Assembly (NCBI GenBank): GCA_024692235.1
Contig: JAILMW010000027.1
Coordinates: 1-45,775 of the forward strand
DNA: 45,775 nucleotides
Source: Saccharofermentans sp.
GTDB lineage: Bacteria > Bacillota > Clostridia > Saccharofermentanales > Saccharofermentanaceae
Direction of reading: 5' to 3'
Positions 1 through 9,618 of this stretch are shown in pieces. Made by a program: the position numbers and the translations under genes. Positions within the stretch are counted from its first letter, which is position 1, and every line of letters begins with the position of its first letter. Under the pieces are notes generated by a model, which was not told the origin of the DNA, searched no databases, and was given only the letters and a program-made list of their open reading frames with translations.

Positions 1-66
1 GCGGGCTTAAATAAGTTTCTGCGCATATACTACGCACGAGTGATGGAGGTTTACCAAGCAGCATAA
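1..66 (+). CDS. C-terminal tail of an upstream gene (partial)
   Basis: Frame 1 is open from the left edge and ends at a TAA at 64-66. The last visible residues are basic and aromatic (LNKFLRIYYARVMEVYQAA). A hairpin with the character of a terminator follows about 20 bases later, which is what one expects after a real gene end. The product cannot be identified from 21 residues, and a chance open frame of this length is possible. Confidence 0.4.
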   Translation, partial: AGLNKFLRIYYARVMEVYQAA

Positions 67-85
67 GTATTTTCGACTAAAACAA

Positions 86-110
86 AGACCGGATTTGATT
101 CCGGTCTGTT
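86..110 (+). terminator. Hairpin terminator of the upstream gene
   Basis: Perfect 8-bp stem AGACCGGA (86-93) with TCCGGTCT (100-107), a 6-base loop, then a short T-rich tail. It sits just after the open frame that ends at 66. The T run is weak, so efficiency is uncertain. Confidence 0.6.
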
Positions 111-136
111 TGCCATGCCTAAAATGCACCAAAGAA

Positions 137-175
137 AAACCTGCCAACAAACTCTTGATTTTTGTTAGCAGGTTT
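137..175. terminator. Strong A/T-flanked hairpin, possibly a bidirectional terminator
   Basis: AAACCTGCCAACAAA (137-151) pairs with 161-175 over 15 positions with one C-A mismatch (145/167). The loop is 9 bases. The A-rich 5' side and T-rich 3' side allow termination in either direction. With the hairpin at 86-110 it isolates the adhesin gene from upstream transcription. Nothing else was recognised between 176 and 300. Confidence 0.6.
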
Positions 176-301
176 ATATGCAATAAATGAACGCTCGTAA
201 ATCAAAGTAATCTTGTAAATATGCTATTTGAAGGCCATATACAAAAAATTTGTCGTGGAATAATATAAATGTGTCCGAAAAGTGTCAACAAAATGAAAAC
301 A

Positions 302-379
302 TCTCTCAAGATAATTTGAAAAAAGAAGGCGCCGTTGGTAAAAATAAGCTAACGGGGACTATGTACATATCTTGGGAGG
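302..379 (+). promoter_or_regulatory. Leader that can sequester the adhesin ribosome binding site
   Basis: Bases 302-312 (TCTCTCAAGAT) pair with 369-379 (ATCTTGGGAGG) over 11 continuous positions, two of them G-U. The 3' arm contains the Shine-Dalgarno GGGAGGA (374-380) of the adhesin that starts at 386. Nested inside is a second hairpin, 332-339 with 348-355, with an 8-base loop. An RNA starting upstream of 302 could therefore hide the ribosome binding site. It does not match the c-di-GMP-I or c-di-GMP-II consensus as I know them. The pairing is seen; regulation is inferred. Confidence 0.5.
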
Positions 380-385
380 AGCGGT

Positions 386-3300
386 ATGAATAAAGTCTTT
401 AGGGATAAGAAGTTAGCTATAAAGATCTTAAGCGCAATTTCAGCGGCGGCAATCGTCACGGGTGGAATTGCGTTTTATTTATCCAAGGATATGAGGGTCC
501 TGGCAAGTGCTATGGCCGAAGGAAGGGAGGTACCACAGTATCTTGATTCCATAAGTGCCATCAATTACGCGACTATCCTTGGTCGTTCCACGGACTTCGG
601 TATCGTTGCAAATGACTTCGAACAGGTCACTCACATGGAGACCACATTCGCAGTCAATACTTTCTCCAATTCAAGCGGTCAGGTCAACGAGGTCGACTTT
701 ATCACTAATTCTGCTCAGTTCATGATAGGTCAGATAGGTGAGGGCAAGATCAAGTTCGGCTCTAATCAGACTGCAAGATCTTATAATTTTGAAGCTTCCT
801 CCGCTGTCTTTGATAACTTCGGTCCCGAGTGGTCTAATGGTCATATCTTTAATGATACGAATGAGAACACAAGTAATTTCTATTTTGACGATGCACGTCA
901 TACATGGAGAGGTACATCGGCAAGACCTGTATATACGGTAGTAAAGGATCAGGAATCGATAGTTACCAATATCAATAATGTTATCGGCAATGCTACTTCG
1001 AGTTCCGATTATATCTCTCAGAGAGCTCAGGATCCTTCTTATGCGCTTGATTATACCCAGTATCTGACTCTGGAGAGTATCGCTCACAGCGAATACGATC
1101 CGATGGATCCGAATACCGGTAATATCAATACGGCCAACAGATTCTTTATAAACATAGATAAGGCAGAATTCGTTAATAAGGTCGTATATATCAATGTAGA
1201 TCAGAACTTAGCCAGGGTCATGGCTAACTCAGAGGGTCTTTGCATAATAAAGGATCCTTCGACAGTAGTTGCATTTAATATCGAACCCGGTATATCGAAT
1301 GCTCCTGACGGCGGACTTATATTGAACCGTATCTGCGTCTCAGAGGACGGCGGCGAGAATTTCTGCTGGTCAGTTACTGCAAGTCAGGGTAATTCCACTG
1401 ATGCTCAGAGTACCGGTACTGTCGGACGCAGAAATACTCAACAATTCACTAATGCCGATGTAGATCGCATGATCAACCAGAAGATCATCCTTAATGTCCG
1501 TTCCGATTCGCAGGATATAGAACTTGATGCTATAGCAGGTACGACGCTTATCCCTAATCCTTCTTCCATAGCCAACGTCAAAGGTTCAAGTACCGGTTGG
1601 GTAGTAGCAGGAGGTAAGCTTCGTAACGCTGGCGGTGAGTGGCACTACATCTATCAGGGAGGAAGCCAGGATCTTATCAATCAGACATCCGGTAATGAGA
1701 TCCACTTTGCACTTCATAAGAGCTTTACTTCAGATAACGGCCTTACTGATGATAATACCGTATTTATCAATGAGGGTCAGTTTACCTTTAATCTCTATCA
1801 GCTCGGTAATATCACAGGTTCCGATGAGTTTGATAATATAGGTCTTAGTGATATCTCCAATGCTACAAGAGTCATTACGGCAGAGAATAAAGCTACCGGT
1901 AATGTTCAGTTCGATCCCATGTCACTTACTCCCGGAGATTATTACTTTATAATCACCGAGAACAGTACACAAAACGATCCTTATGCCGATCCGACCATTC
2001 AGAATTCCGACGGATACTTTAAGATACACGTAAAGGTAGAAGCAGGTAATCCCGCTAATTCATTTACGGTTCATTACGCATACTATATGAACGCAGCCGA
2101 CCAGACTCCTTTCCGCGAGGAAGAAGGTGTTGTCATGATGGGTGTGCAGTTAGATCTGCTCCAGTTCTATAACTTCGTTCAGCCTACGGGCACTATAAGC
2201 ATCGACAAGAGCGTCCTCGGTGTTACTTCTGTACCTGATGATTATGTAGCGCCTGTATACGTTAAGAGCGGTGATACTTACTACGGTGTCGATGAATACG
2301 GTGCTCTTATAACTTCTTCAACGCCTATATTAAATAACGTGCATCCGGGTTCCACATATATCTTAAGAGATCTGCCTTTGGGACAGACATATTCCGTGAC
2401 GGAAGCTGATAACAGACCTTCTATTGACGGCTATACTTTTGATTCCGTAACAGGTGAGCGAAATGATATCGTTCTTTCTGCTGACCATGCCTCTGAGAAT
2501 GTATATCTTGTTAATACATACCGTCAGGACAGCAGCGATAATGTTCTCTATATAGCAAAGATAGCTTCTGATACTAATCAGCTCTTAAATGGAGCAGAGT
2601 TTACTCTTACCTATAACGGTACGAATCAATTTGACGTATATTCGATCGGCGTTAACGGCGCAACGGGTATAACGAGAAGCGGATCGTCCATATCATTTGT
2701 AACATTAGATTCTTCTAATGTATCCTTCACGGGACTTCCTGACGGAACTTATACATTAAGAGAAGATACAGCTCCTTCAGGTTATAGTGCGGTATCTGAT
2801 ATAAGCTTTGAGCTGTCAGGTAATGTCGTGACTCTTGCAGGAGGAACGGCTTCGGGCGTTTCCGTTAATAATACGACTCATATAATGACTATCGTGGATA
2901 ATAGTGATCAGGGAACACTTACTATCAATAAGTCCATCGCTCTTGCAGCGAACTTTAACGGAACGATCACTAAGAACGATCTTGATACGATCGAATTCAG
3001 GATAACGGGTCCTTCAACATTTAATAACGGAAATCCCATGTTTGTTACCCTGAATGCATTCAGCTACGATAATGCTACGCAGAGCTGGGTATTTACTCAG
3101 ACAGTACCTTCCGGTAACTATACGATAACCGAGACACGTAATGGTACAAATTCAAGATATTCATGTGTAACTACAGTTAATTCCGCTCCGGGCGTATCAG
3201 GGCAGGTAAGTATATCCTCTAATTCTGCTGAGACTATATCCTTCAATAATGAATATTCGCCTACGAAGGGAAGTCTTGTTATCCGTAAGACCGTTTACGG

Positions 3301-6300
3301 TATTACCGATATGGCAAGCGTAGGAGGCGTAACATTTACTATAACTCCTCCTCAGGGCGTTACTATTCCCACCACATCCGTTACGCTCGGATCTGACTGG
3401 AGCACTTCCGGTTGGACAAGAAACGGTAATGTCTATACATACACGATCCCCGGGGTCGAGCCCGGAACATATACGATAAATGAGTCCGTAAACGGCTCCA
3501 CAGGCAGTTATACATGTACGGTAGTACCGACCAACGGTATTTCCTATGCTACTGTCTACGCAGGTGATGTTCCGATCGTTCCTGCCAACTATACTAATAC
3601 GTATACACGTGTTACGGGTACTGTAGAGATAAGCAAGATCATTGCCGGCGGTGTAGATGAACTTGAGGGTGCATCCCTTGAGATAATACCCGTAACCTCA
3701 GGTCTTAATCTGTCAGAGTGCAGAGTAACGGGAGGAGGAGCTTCCTCTGCTTCCGTTGCAACGGATAAGATATCCTTTGTAAGCGGCTCTGTACGTACAT
3801 CTGTAGCAGGTCTTCCTGCAGGTGAATACATCCTTCATGAGACTGCTGCTCCTTCAGGTTATCTCGTAGCTACGGATATATCATTTACCGTAAATAACGA
3901 CGGTTCCGTATCAGGTGATGTCACATATGTATCCGGCGGTGTCATCACCATGGCTGATAAGCCCGTATCTGTTGATATCAGTAAGATCGAGCTTGCTCCA
4001 CAAGGCAGCGCCGACACATATCAGGAGCTTCCCGGAGCTACCATCTGTATCGCGCCTTCAGATACGACTACGGATATAAGCGGACTTACCGTTGTTCCCG
4101 GTAACGGAGCTCATACGACTACGGGAGATAACCCTCGTGCTATCTACTTTGTATCAGGTAACAGCGCTACTGCCGTTCAGGGACTTCCTGACGGATCTTA
4201 TACATTGACCGAGACGACAGTACCGTCTTCTTCCAACGGATATTATTCGACTGCTACTGCCATCAACTTCACTATAAGTGACGGCGTAGTTGCAAGCAGT
4301 CAGGTATCAGGTGTAGTAGCAACAGATGCAGAAGGCAATCACTTTATCGAGAGCCAGGGAGGATCTAATCCCAAGTTCGAGCTTTTCGATGCACATACTT
4401 CTTCTGCGAATATCGACATAAGTAAGATCGAGCTTGCTCCACAAGGCAGCGCCGATACATATCAGGAACTTCCGGGAGCTACTATCTGCATAGCTTCTAC
4501 TGATACGACAAAGGATATAAGCAGTGTTCCCGTGACACTCGGAACAGGTGCGTCGTCGGCTACAGGAGATAACCCCAAGGCCATCTACTTCGTATCAGGT
4601 ACGACGCCGACTACCGTATGTCTTCCTGACGGTGAGTATGAACTGACGGAGACTTATGTTCCCGTATCTGCTTTGGGAACGTATTCAACGGCAAGCACAG
4701 TAAGGTTCACCATAGATGGCGGTGTCGTTAACGATACGACCATAACGGGTGTAGTCGCATCAGGTGACGGCAATCACTTTATTGCCGCTAATGGCAGCGA
4801 TAACGCCAGGTTTGAGTTGTTCGACGCATTTACTTCGTCAGGAACTACTGATATCGCAGTTAGTAAGATCGAGCTTGCTCCACAAGGCAGCGCCGATACA
4901 TATCAGGAGCTTCCCGGAGCTACTATCTGCATAGCTTCCGTAAATGCCAATGACGATATAAGCGGAGCGACCGTAACTTACGGTGCGGGTGCTCATGTGG
5001 CAAGCGGAAACAACAATAAGGCCATATACTTTGTCTCCGGTACGGAAGCTACGACAGTTGCTCTTCCTGACGGTACCTATACTCTTACTGAGGTGACAGC
5101 ACCTTCCGTATCTAACGGTTACTATTCCGTAGCTACCGAGATAGAGTTTACGATCGCTAACGGTCAGGTAACATACAGCAACACCTCCGGTATCGTTGCC
5201 TCTGACCAGAACGGCAATCACTTTGTTGATTCTGATAGTAGCGGTAATCCCAGGTTCGAGCTCTTCGATGCATTTACTTATATGACTAAGGTGGATGTAA
5301 GTAAGATCGAGCTTGATAACGGAAGCGGTAACAGTTTCACGGAACTTCCCGGTGCTACTATCTGCGTAGCTTCTACAGATACTTCCGTAGATATCAGTGG
5401 GGCGGCAGTAAGCCTTGGTACAGGTGCTACCACTGCCACGGGTACAAACGCCCGTGCTGTCTACTTTGTATCAGGAACTGCTCCTACTACAATAACACTT
5501 CCTGACGGAAGCTATACTTTGACAGAGACAGCAACCCCTGCGTCATCTTTCGGTACATATACGACAGCGACTTCTATCGAATTTACGATAGAAGAGGGAG
5601 TTGTAACCTTCAGTAATGTCTCCGGTATAGTCGCATCCGACCAGGCAGGTAACCATTACTCGGCTCCTGCAGGTAACTCCAATGCGAAGTTTGAGCTCTT
5701 TGATGCATTTACTGCTACGGATATTACTGATATCGAGATAAGTAAGATCACACTTGATACGGGTAATACAAATGCTTTCACGGAGATCGAAGGCGCTACC
5801 ATAAGCATAGCATCCGTAAATTCCGGCGATGACATAAGCTCTGCGGCGATCACATACGGTACAGGAGCATTACCTGCGACAGGCAGTAATCCGAGAGCGA
5901 TCTACTTCGTATCAGGTACTTCCGCTACGACCGTATCTCTTCCTAACGGTACTTATGAGCTGACGGAGGAGATAGTTCCTACAGCAACTAACGGATACTA
6001 TTCCGTTGCTACAAGTATAAGATTTACCATAGCGAACGGAAGCGTAACCGATTCTACAGTAACCAATACTGTAGCTTCGGATGCAGCAGGAAATCACTAC
6101 ATTACTTCAGGCGCTAATCCGAGATTTGAGCTTTTCGATGCATTTACTCCCGTAACGTCTGTTGATATCAGTAAGATAGAACTTGCTCCTTCCGGCAGCG
6201 CCAATACTTATCAGGAGCTTCCCGGAGCTACTATCTGCATAGCTTCTACTGATACTTCCGTCGATATAAGCCATGCAGCAGTCACATACGGTGCAGGAGC

Positions 6301-8932
6301 ATATGCAGCAACCGGTACTAATTCGAAAGCTATTTACTTTGTATCGGGTACATCCGCTACTACGGTAGATCTTCCCGACGGTACATATTCCTTGACGGAG
6401 CAGACTGTACCCACTGCTTCTAACGGATATTATTCCGTGGCAACTGAGATCGTATTTACTATCGAGAACGGTACGGTATCTTCTTCGAATGTAGCGGGAA
6501 CGGTAGCTACCGACGCTGACGGTAATCACTTTGTCAGCACGGGAGCGAATCCGAGATTCGAGCTTTTCGATGCATTTACGGGAACTACTGATATCGATGT
6601 AAGTAAGATAGAGCTCGCTCCTTCCGGAAGCTCATCGAGATTTACGGAGCTTCCCGGAGCTACTATCTGTATCGAATCAACGAACTCTAATGCTGATATA
6701 AGCGGTGTTAATGTAAGCCTCGGTACGAATGCTTCTAATGCTACAGGTGCTAATCCCAATGCGGTCTACTTCGTATCAGGTAATACGGCAACGACTATAT
6801 CACTTCCTGACGGAAGCTACAGACTTACGGAGACTGCTGTTCCCGTATCAGCCGACGGTACGTATTCTACTGCATCTGAAGTGGAGTTTACGATCTCAGG
6901 CGGTGTCGTGACATCAAGCTCCATAACTAATGTCGTACCTTTGAATTCTGACGGTAACCACTACATTGCAGCTACATACGGTACTAATTCCAGATTCGAG
7001 TTGTTCGATGCTTTTACTGCAAATCAGGTTCCCGTACCTTCGACTACTACGGTAGCTATATCCAAGCAGGATGTAAGCGGTACTGAACTTGTAGGTGCTA
7101 CTTTGCAGCTCACGGGAACATCGGCAAACGGTCCTGTAGTATTTGACGCTTCGTGTTATACTCCGGGGCAGGATGCCTCCGCGACTGCTTCCATACAGGA
7201 TAACGGACATATCCTTCAGTTCGTATCAGGATCTTCTCCTTCGACTATAAGTGATCTTCCTGACGGAACATATACGCTCGAAGAGACTGTTACTCCTCAG
7301 AACTATCCTGATACGTATCTTGCTACTACGATAACATTTACGATAAGTAACGGTGTTGTAAGTACGACGAGTACTGATGCAAGAGTAGATACGACATCTA
7401 ATGTTCCGATGGTAGTTATGATCGATCAGGTGGATACTTCTTCGGAGTGTGTACTTACTCTTAATAAGGTAGTAGTCATTAACGGCGGCAGCGCACCTTC
7501 AGCTTTTGTATTCAATGTTAAGTGCGGCGATACTTACTACGGTCTTGATGCAAACGGTGCATTGATCTCTGACAGTAACCCGATAGCAATATCGGTAACG
7601 CCCGGAACCGCCGTAAGCCTTAGCGGACTTCCCGCAGGAACGTATGAAGTTACTGAAGTCAGGGACGGTACTTCAGTACAAGGTTACGATCTTACGGTTA
7701 CAGGTGAGGGAAGTGTAACACTTGATCCTTCTGATCCTTCTACCAAGAACGGAGCTGTCACCATAACAAATACTTATACAAGTACTGCTCCTGTGACAGG
7801 TTCTCTTACGATAATTAAGGATATCGGATCGAATGCACCTTCTTCTGCTTATACCATGAACTATACCTTTACTGTCACAGGTCCCGGTTACTCTCAGGAC
7901 GTGACGATAACCGGTGCAGGCAGGACGACACTTACCGGACTTAATCCCGGTTCGTATACGGTAACCGAACAGGCGTCCAGTGCTACCATCGGAGGTTATC
8001 AGTGGACAGCTTCCGGTAACGGTGCAACGGTCCTTGTCGAAGCAGGAGTCGAGTCTACTGTAACGATAACGAATAACTATGTTGCTACAGTAGTACCCAC
8101 AGCGGCTACTACGGTAACAGAGACTTCCGCCGAGACGACTGAAGCAACAACAACTGAGACGGCAGCTCCCGTCATTCCTTCAACCACGACGGAAGTTGCT
8201 ACGACGATATTTATAAGTGCAATGGATATCAACATCAGTAAGCAGGATATAGCAGGCGCTGAGATCGACGGAGCCGTACTTACGATCACTAACGCTCCCG
8301 GTAATACGGTGAACTTCCAGGCAGCAGGCGTAACCGCGACACAGAACGGTCTTCCCGCAACAGGTCTTGAGGTTACGGCCGATAAGCTTCAGTTTACTAC
8401 CGTATCTTCGTCTCAGGCTCTTATCCATCAGCTTCCGATCGGACACTATGTTCTTACAGAGACCATCGCACCGAGAGGATATCTCATCGCTGATTCCATC
8501 AACTTTGAGGTAAGAAGTGACGGAACCATCTGGGTAGCAGGTACTCCCGAAGATCAGCTCGTAGAGAGGATCGTCATGAGAGATCTTGCTGATCCTAACG
8601 TCGGAGCCGCACAGAGAAGCACTCCTGTCGTTAACCGCGTAATGGTAAACGGTACTGAGATCTCATCCGATAACTTTACGATCAATTCGGACGGCACTGT
8701 TACCATAAGCGAGGCATATGCAAGAGTACTCGGAGTCGGAAGACACAGGATAGAAGTCATAATGTCTGACGGTACAACAAGGATCCTGTATGTTACTGTC
8801 AATGAAGACGGCTCCGTAGTTCAAACAGGTGAGAGCAGGGTATCTGCTTCTTCGATGCTGGCTGTGGTACTTATTGCATCTGCAGGATTCGTATTCGCAG
8901 TCAGGAAAAAGAAGCTTACGGAAGAGTCTTGA
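386..8932 (+). CDS. Giant cell-wall-anchored adhesin with CnaB/SpaA-type repeats
   Basis: A 2848-residue surface protein. Residues 1-43 form a signal peptide (basic MNKVFRDKK, then a hydrophobic segment). Residues 430-600 resemble an FctA-like pilin shaft domain. Five diverse CnaB domains follow (about DNA 2185-3970), then seven tandem CnaB repeats (3971-7030), three more CnaB domains (7050-8085), a Thr/Glu-rich linker (8085-8215), another CnaB domain, a small beta domain, and a sorting signal VVQTGE, hydrophobic segment and RKKK tail. In the repeats the Lys of SKIEL, the Glu of YTLTE and the Asp of LFDAFT line up with the Lys-Glu-Asp triad of the Streptococcus pyogenes FbaB CnaB2 domain, so Lys-Asp isopeptide bonds are likely. 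Start chosen for GGGAGGA at 374. It stands alone between terminators; no sortase is in the window. Ligand unknown. Confidence 0.9.
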   Translation: MNKVFRDKKLAIKILSAISAAAIVTGGIAFYLSKDMRVLASAMAEGREVPQYLDSISAINYATILGRSTDFGIVANDFEQVTHMETTFAVNTFSNSSGQVNEVDFITNSAQFMIGQIGEGKIKFGSNQTARSYNFEASSAVFDNFGPEWSNGHIFNDTNENTSNFYFDDARHTWRGTSARPVYTVVKDQESIVTNINNVIGNATSSSDYISQRAQDPSYALDYTQYLTLESIAHSEYDPMDPNTGNINTANRFFINIDKAEFVNKVVYINVDQNLARVMANSEGLCIIKDPSTVVAFNIEPGISNAPDGGLILNRICVSEDGGENFCWSVTASQGNSTDAQSTGTVGRRNTQQFTNADVDRMINQKIILNVRSDSQDIELDAIAGTTLIPNPSSIANVKGSSTGWVVAGGKLRNAGGEWHYIYQGGSQDLINQTSGNEIHFALHKSFTSDNGLTDDNTVFINEGQFTFNLYQLGNITGSDEFDNIGLSDISNATRVITAENKATGNVQFDPMSLTPGDYYFIITENSTQNDPYADPTIQNSDGYFKIHVKVEAGNPANSFTVHYAYYMNAADQTPFREEEGVVMMGVQLDLLQFYNFVQPTGTISIDKSVLGVTSVPDDYVAPVYVKSGDTYYGVDEYGALITSSTPILNNVHPGSTYILRDLPLGQTYSVTEADNRPSIDGYTFDSVTGERNDIVLSADHASENVYLVNTYRQDSSDNVLYIAKIASDTNQLLNGAEFTLTYNGTNQFDVYSIGVNGATGITRSGSSISFVTLDSSNVSFTGLPDGTYTLREDTAPSGYSAVSDISFELSGNVVTLAGGTASGVSVNNTTHIMTIVDNSDQGTLTINKSIALAANFNGTITKNDLDTIEFRITGPSTFNNGNPMFVTLNAFSYDNATQSWVFTQTVPSGNYTITETRNGTNSRYSCVTTVNSAPGVSGQVSISSNSAETISFNNEYSPTKGSLVIRKTVYGITDMASVGGVTFTITPPQGVTIPTTSVTLGSDWSTSGWTRNGNVYTYTIPGVEPGTYTINESVNGSTGSYTCTVVPTNGISYATVYAGDVPIVPANYTNTYTRVTGTVEISKIIAGGVDELEGASLEIIPVTSGLNLSECRVTGGGASSASVATDKISFVSGSVRTSVAGLPAGEYILHETAAPSGYLVATDISFTVNNDGSVSGDVTYVSGGVITMADKPVSVDISKIELAPQGSADTYQELPGATICIAPSDTTTDISGLTVVPGNGAHTTTGDNPRAIYFVSGNSATAVQGLPDGSYTLTETTVPSSSNGYYSTATAINFTISDGVVASSQVSGVVATDAEGNHFIESQGGSNPKFELFDAHTSSANIDISKIELAPQGSADTYQELPGATICIASTDTTKDISSVPVTLGTGASSATGDNPKAIYFVSGTTPTTVCLPDGEYELTETYVPVSALGTYSTASTVRFTIDGGVVNDTTITGVVASGDGNHFIAANGSDNARFELFDAFTSSGTTDIAVSKIELAPQGSADTYQELPGATICIASVNANDDISGATVTYGAGAHVASGNNNKAIYFVSGTEATTVALPDGTYTLTEVTAPSVSNGYYSVATEIEFTIANGQVTYSNTSGIVASDQNGNHFVDSDSSGNPRFELFDAFTYMTKVDVSKIELDNGSGNSFTELPGATICVASTDTSVDISGAAVSLGTGATTATGTNARAVYFVSGTAPTTITLPDGSYTLTETATPASSFGTYTTATSIEFTIEEGVVTFSNVSGIVASDQAGNHYSAPAGNSNAKFELFDAFTATDITDIEISKITLDTGNTNAFTEIEGATISIASVNSGDDISSAAITYGTGALPATGSNPRAIYFVSGTSATTVSLPNGTYELTEEIVPTATNGYYSVATSIRFTIANGSVTDSTVTNTVASDAAGNHYITSGANPRFELFDAFTPVTSVDISKIELAPSGSANTYQELPGATICIASTDTSVDISHAAVTYGAGAYAATGTNSKAIYFVSGTSATTVDLPDGTYSLTEQTVPTASNGYYSVATEIVFTIENGTVSSSNVAGTVATDADGNHFVSTGANPRFELFDAFTGTTDIDVSKIELAPSGSSSRFTELPGATICIESTNSNADISGVNVSLGTNASNATGANPNAVYFVSGNTATTISLPDGSYRLTETAVPVSADGTYSTASEVEFTISGGVVTSSSITNVVPLNSDGNHYIAATYGTNSRFELFDAFTANQVPVPSTTTVAISKQDVSGTELVGATLQLTGTSANGPVVFDASCYTPGQDASATASIQDNGHILQFVSGSSPSTISDLPDGTYTLEETVTPQNYPDTYLATTITFTISNGVVSTTSTDARVDTTSNVPMVVMIDQVDTSSECVLTLNKVVVINGGSAPSAFVFNVKCGDTYYGLDANGALISDSNPIAISVTPGTAVSLSGLPAGTYEVTEVRDGTSVQGYDLTVTGEGSVTLDPSDPSTKNGAVTITNTYTSTAPVTGSLTIIKDIGSNAPSSAYTMNYTFTVTGPGYSQDVTITGAGRTTLTGLNPGSYTVTEQASSATIGGYQWTASGNGATVLVEAGVESTVTITNNYVATVVPTAATTVTETSAETTEATTTETAAPVIPSTTTEVATTIFISAMDINISKQDIAGAEIDGAVLTITNAPGNTVNFQAAGVTATQNGLPATGLEVTADKLQFTTVSSSQALIHQLPIGHYVLTETIAPRGYLIADSINFEVRSDGTIWVAGTPEDQLVERIVMRDLADPNVGAAQRSTPVVNRVMVNGTEISSDNFTINSDGTVTISEAYARVLGVGRHRIEVIMSDGTTRILYVTVNEDGSVVQTGESRVSASSMLAVVLIASAGFVFAVRKKKLTEES
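3971..7030 (+). repeat. Seven tandem in-frame CnaB repeats of about 440 bp
   Basis: The codon pair for the SK motif recurs at 3980, 4421, 4862, 5300, 5741, 6170 and 6602, so the periods are 441, 441, 438, 441, 429 and 432 bp. Each unit begins with a V/I-S-K-I-x-L strand, contains LPGATICI or a variant, AIYFVSG, LPDGxYxLTE, and ends FELFDAFT. Repeats 2, 4 and 7 share LGT and GTYST-like segments. Repeats 3, 5 and 6 share YGxGA and NGYYS, and repeat 1 is closest to these. The first 62 bases of repeats 1, 2 and 3 are almost identical while the rest has diverged. Confidence 0.95.
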
Positions 8933-8952
8933 TATAACTTTAAGATAAAGAG

Positions 8953-8978
8953 AAAGGTCGTCAGATGACGGCCTTTTT
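8953..8978. terminator. Bidirectional terminator between convergent genes
   Basis: AAAGGTCGTC (8953-8962) pairs with GACGGCCTTT (8967-8976), with one G-U, and a run of T follows. On the other strand the A-rich 5' flank gives a T-rich tail. It ends the adhesin transcript and overlaps the stop codon of the minus-strand gene 8961-9536. Confidence 0.8.
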
Positions 8979-9536
8979 CTTTGAGATCACACCGGTAGAG
9001 GGCTTACTTAAGAAAAGAAGATATAATCCGAAGAGAAACTTCACGATCGCATCTGCAAGAAGGAATATGCCCGAATAAGAAGCGAACACATAACCGCAGA
9101 TCGCAAGAGCAGAGCAGATAAGACCTAAGAATATCATGGACTTACCGTGTACAAAGTAGAAGCCTGCGAAGTGAAGTCCCGTTGCAAGAGATACGCCGAG
9201 CCAGATCATCCTCCAGTTCATGGAAGGAATATAAGGTCCTGCTATGCAGAACATCAGGAAAAACAGAAACGCTATAGATGCGAATATCATCCTGATCTGA
9301 AAGCAGGATGCGGGTCCCTGAGATAATGCCCGGCGAACTCTCTTATTAATGTTGGCGATATAGAAACTTACGTAATAACCGAGAAGAAATATCACCGGAT
9401 TAACGATAAACGAACCGCCGAATACCATGGATACTATAAGTACTGTTCCTACAAGAGTGAGCCATAATCCGCATGAGCGCTTATTATTGAACTCGAGTGT
9501 CGTTGTTGTCTTGGATGTTGTTGTTAATGTTGCCAT
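8961..9536 (-). CDS. Hypothetical multi-pass membrane protein
   Basis: 191 residues. After a Thr-rich N-terminus come about six hydrophobic segments, including LWLTLVGTVLIVSMVFGG, VIFLLGYYVSFYIA, ASIAFLFFLMFCIAGPYI, LGVSLATGLHFAGFYF, LICSALAICGYVFA and a last segment before the KKKAVI tail. No catalytic motif was recognised. The start has GGAGG at 9546-9550 on the minus strand. The gene stands alone, with its own promoter candidate and a 12-bp palindrome upstream. Function unknown; a role in sensing or transport would be speculation. Confidence 0.75.
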   Translation of the reverse strand: MATLTTTSKTTTTLEFNNKRSCGLWLTLVGTVLIVSMVFGGSFIVNPVIFLLGYYVSFYIANINKRVRRALSQGPASCFQIRMIFASIAFLFFLMFCIAGPYIPSMNWRMIWLGVSLATGLHFAGFYFVHGKSMIFLGLICSALAICGYVFASYSGIFLLADAIVKFLFGLYLLFLSKPSTGVISKKKAVI

Positions 9537-9563
9537 ATGTCTATCCTCCGTTTCCTTATGTGT

Positions 9564-9592
9564 CTATTATCCCTGACATGAGATACAGGCAA
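9564..9592 (-). promoter_or_regulatory. Candidate promoter of the membrane protein gene
   Basis: On the minus strand TTGCCT (9587-9592) and TAATAG (9564-9569) are separated by 17 bases, and lie 28 bases upstream of the start codon. The match to consensus is moderate. Confidence 0.4.
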
Positions 9593-9618
9593 TAGTGAGT
9601 ACTGTAATCAACCTCACA

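Noticed and set aside
302..385. c-di-GMP riboswitch before the adhesin
   Set aside because: Adhesin genes in Clostridia can have one, but the conserved cores of both c-di-GMP classes are absent here. Only the pairing with the Shine-Dalgarno is kept as a finding.
3971..7030. CRISPR or other non-coding repeat array
   Set aside because: The repeats are long, in frame and encode CnaB domains. There are no short repeats with unique spacers anywhere in the window.
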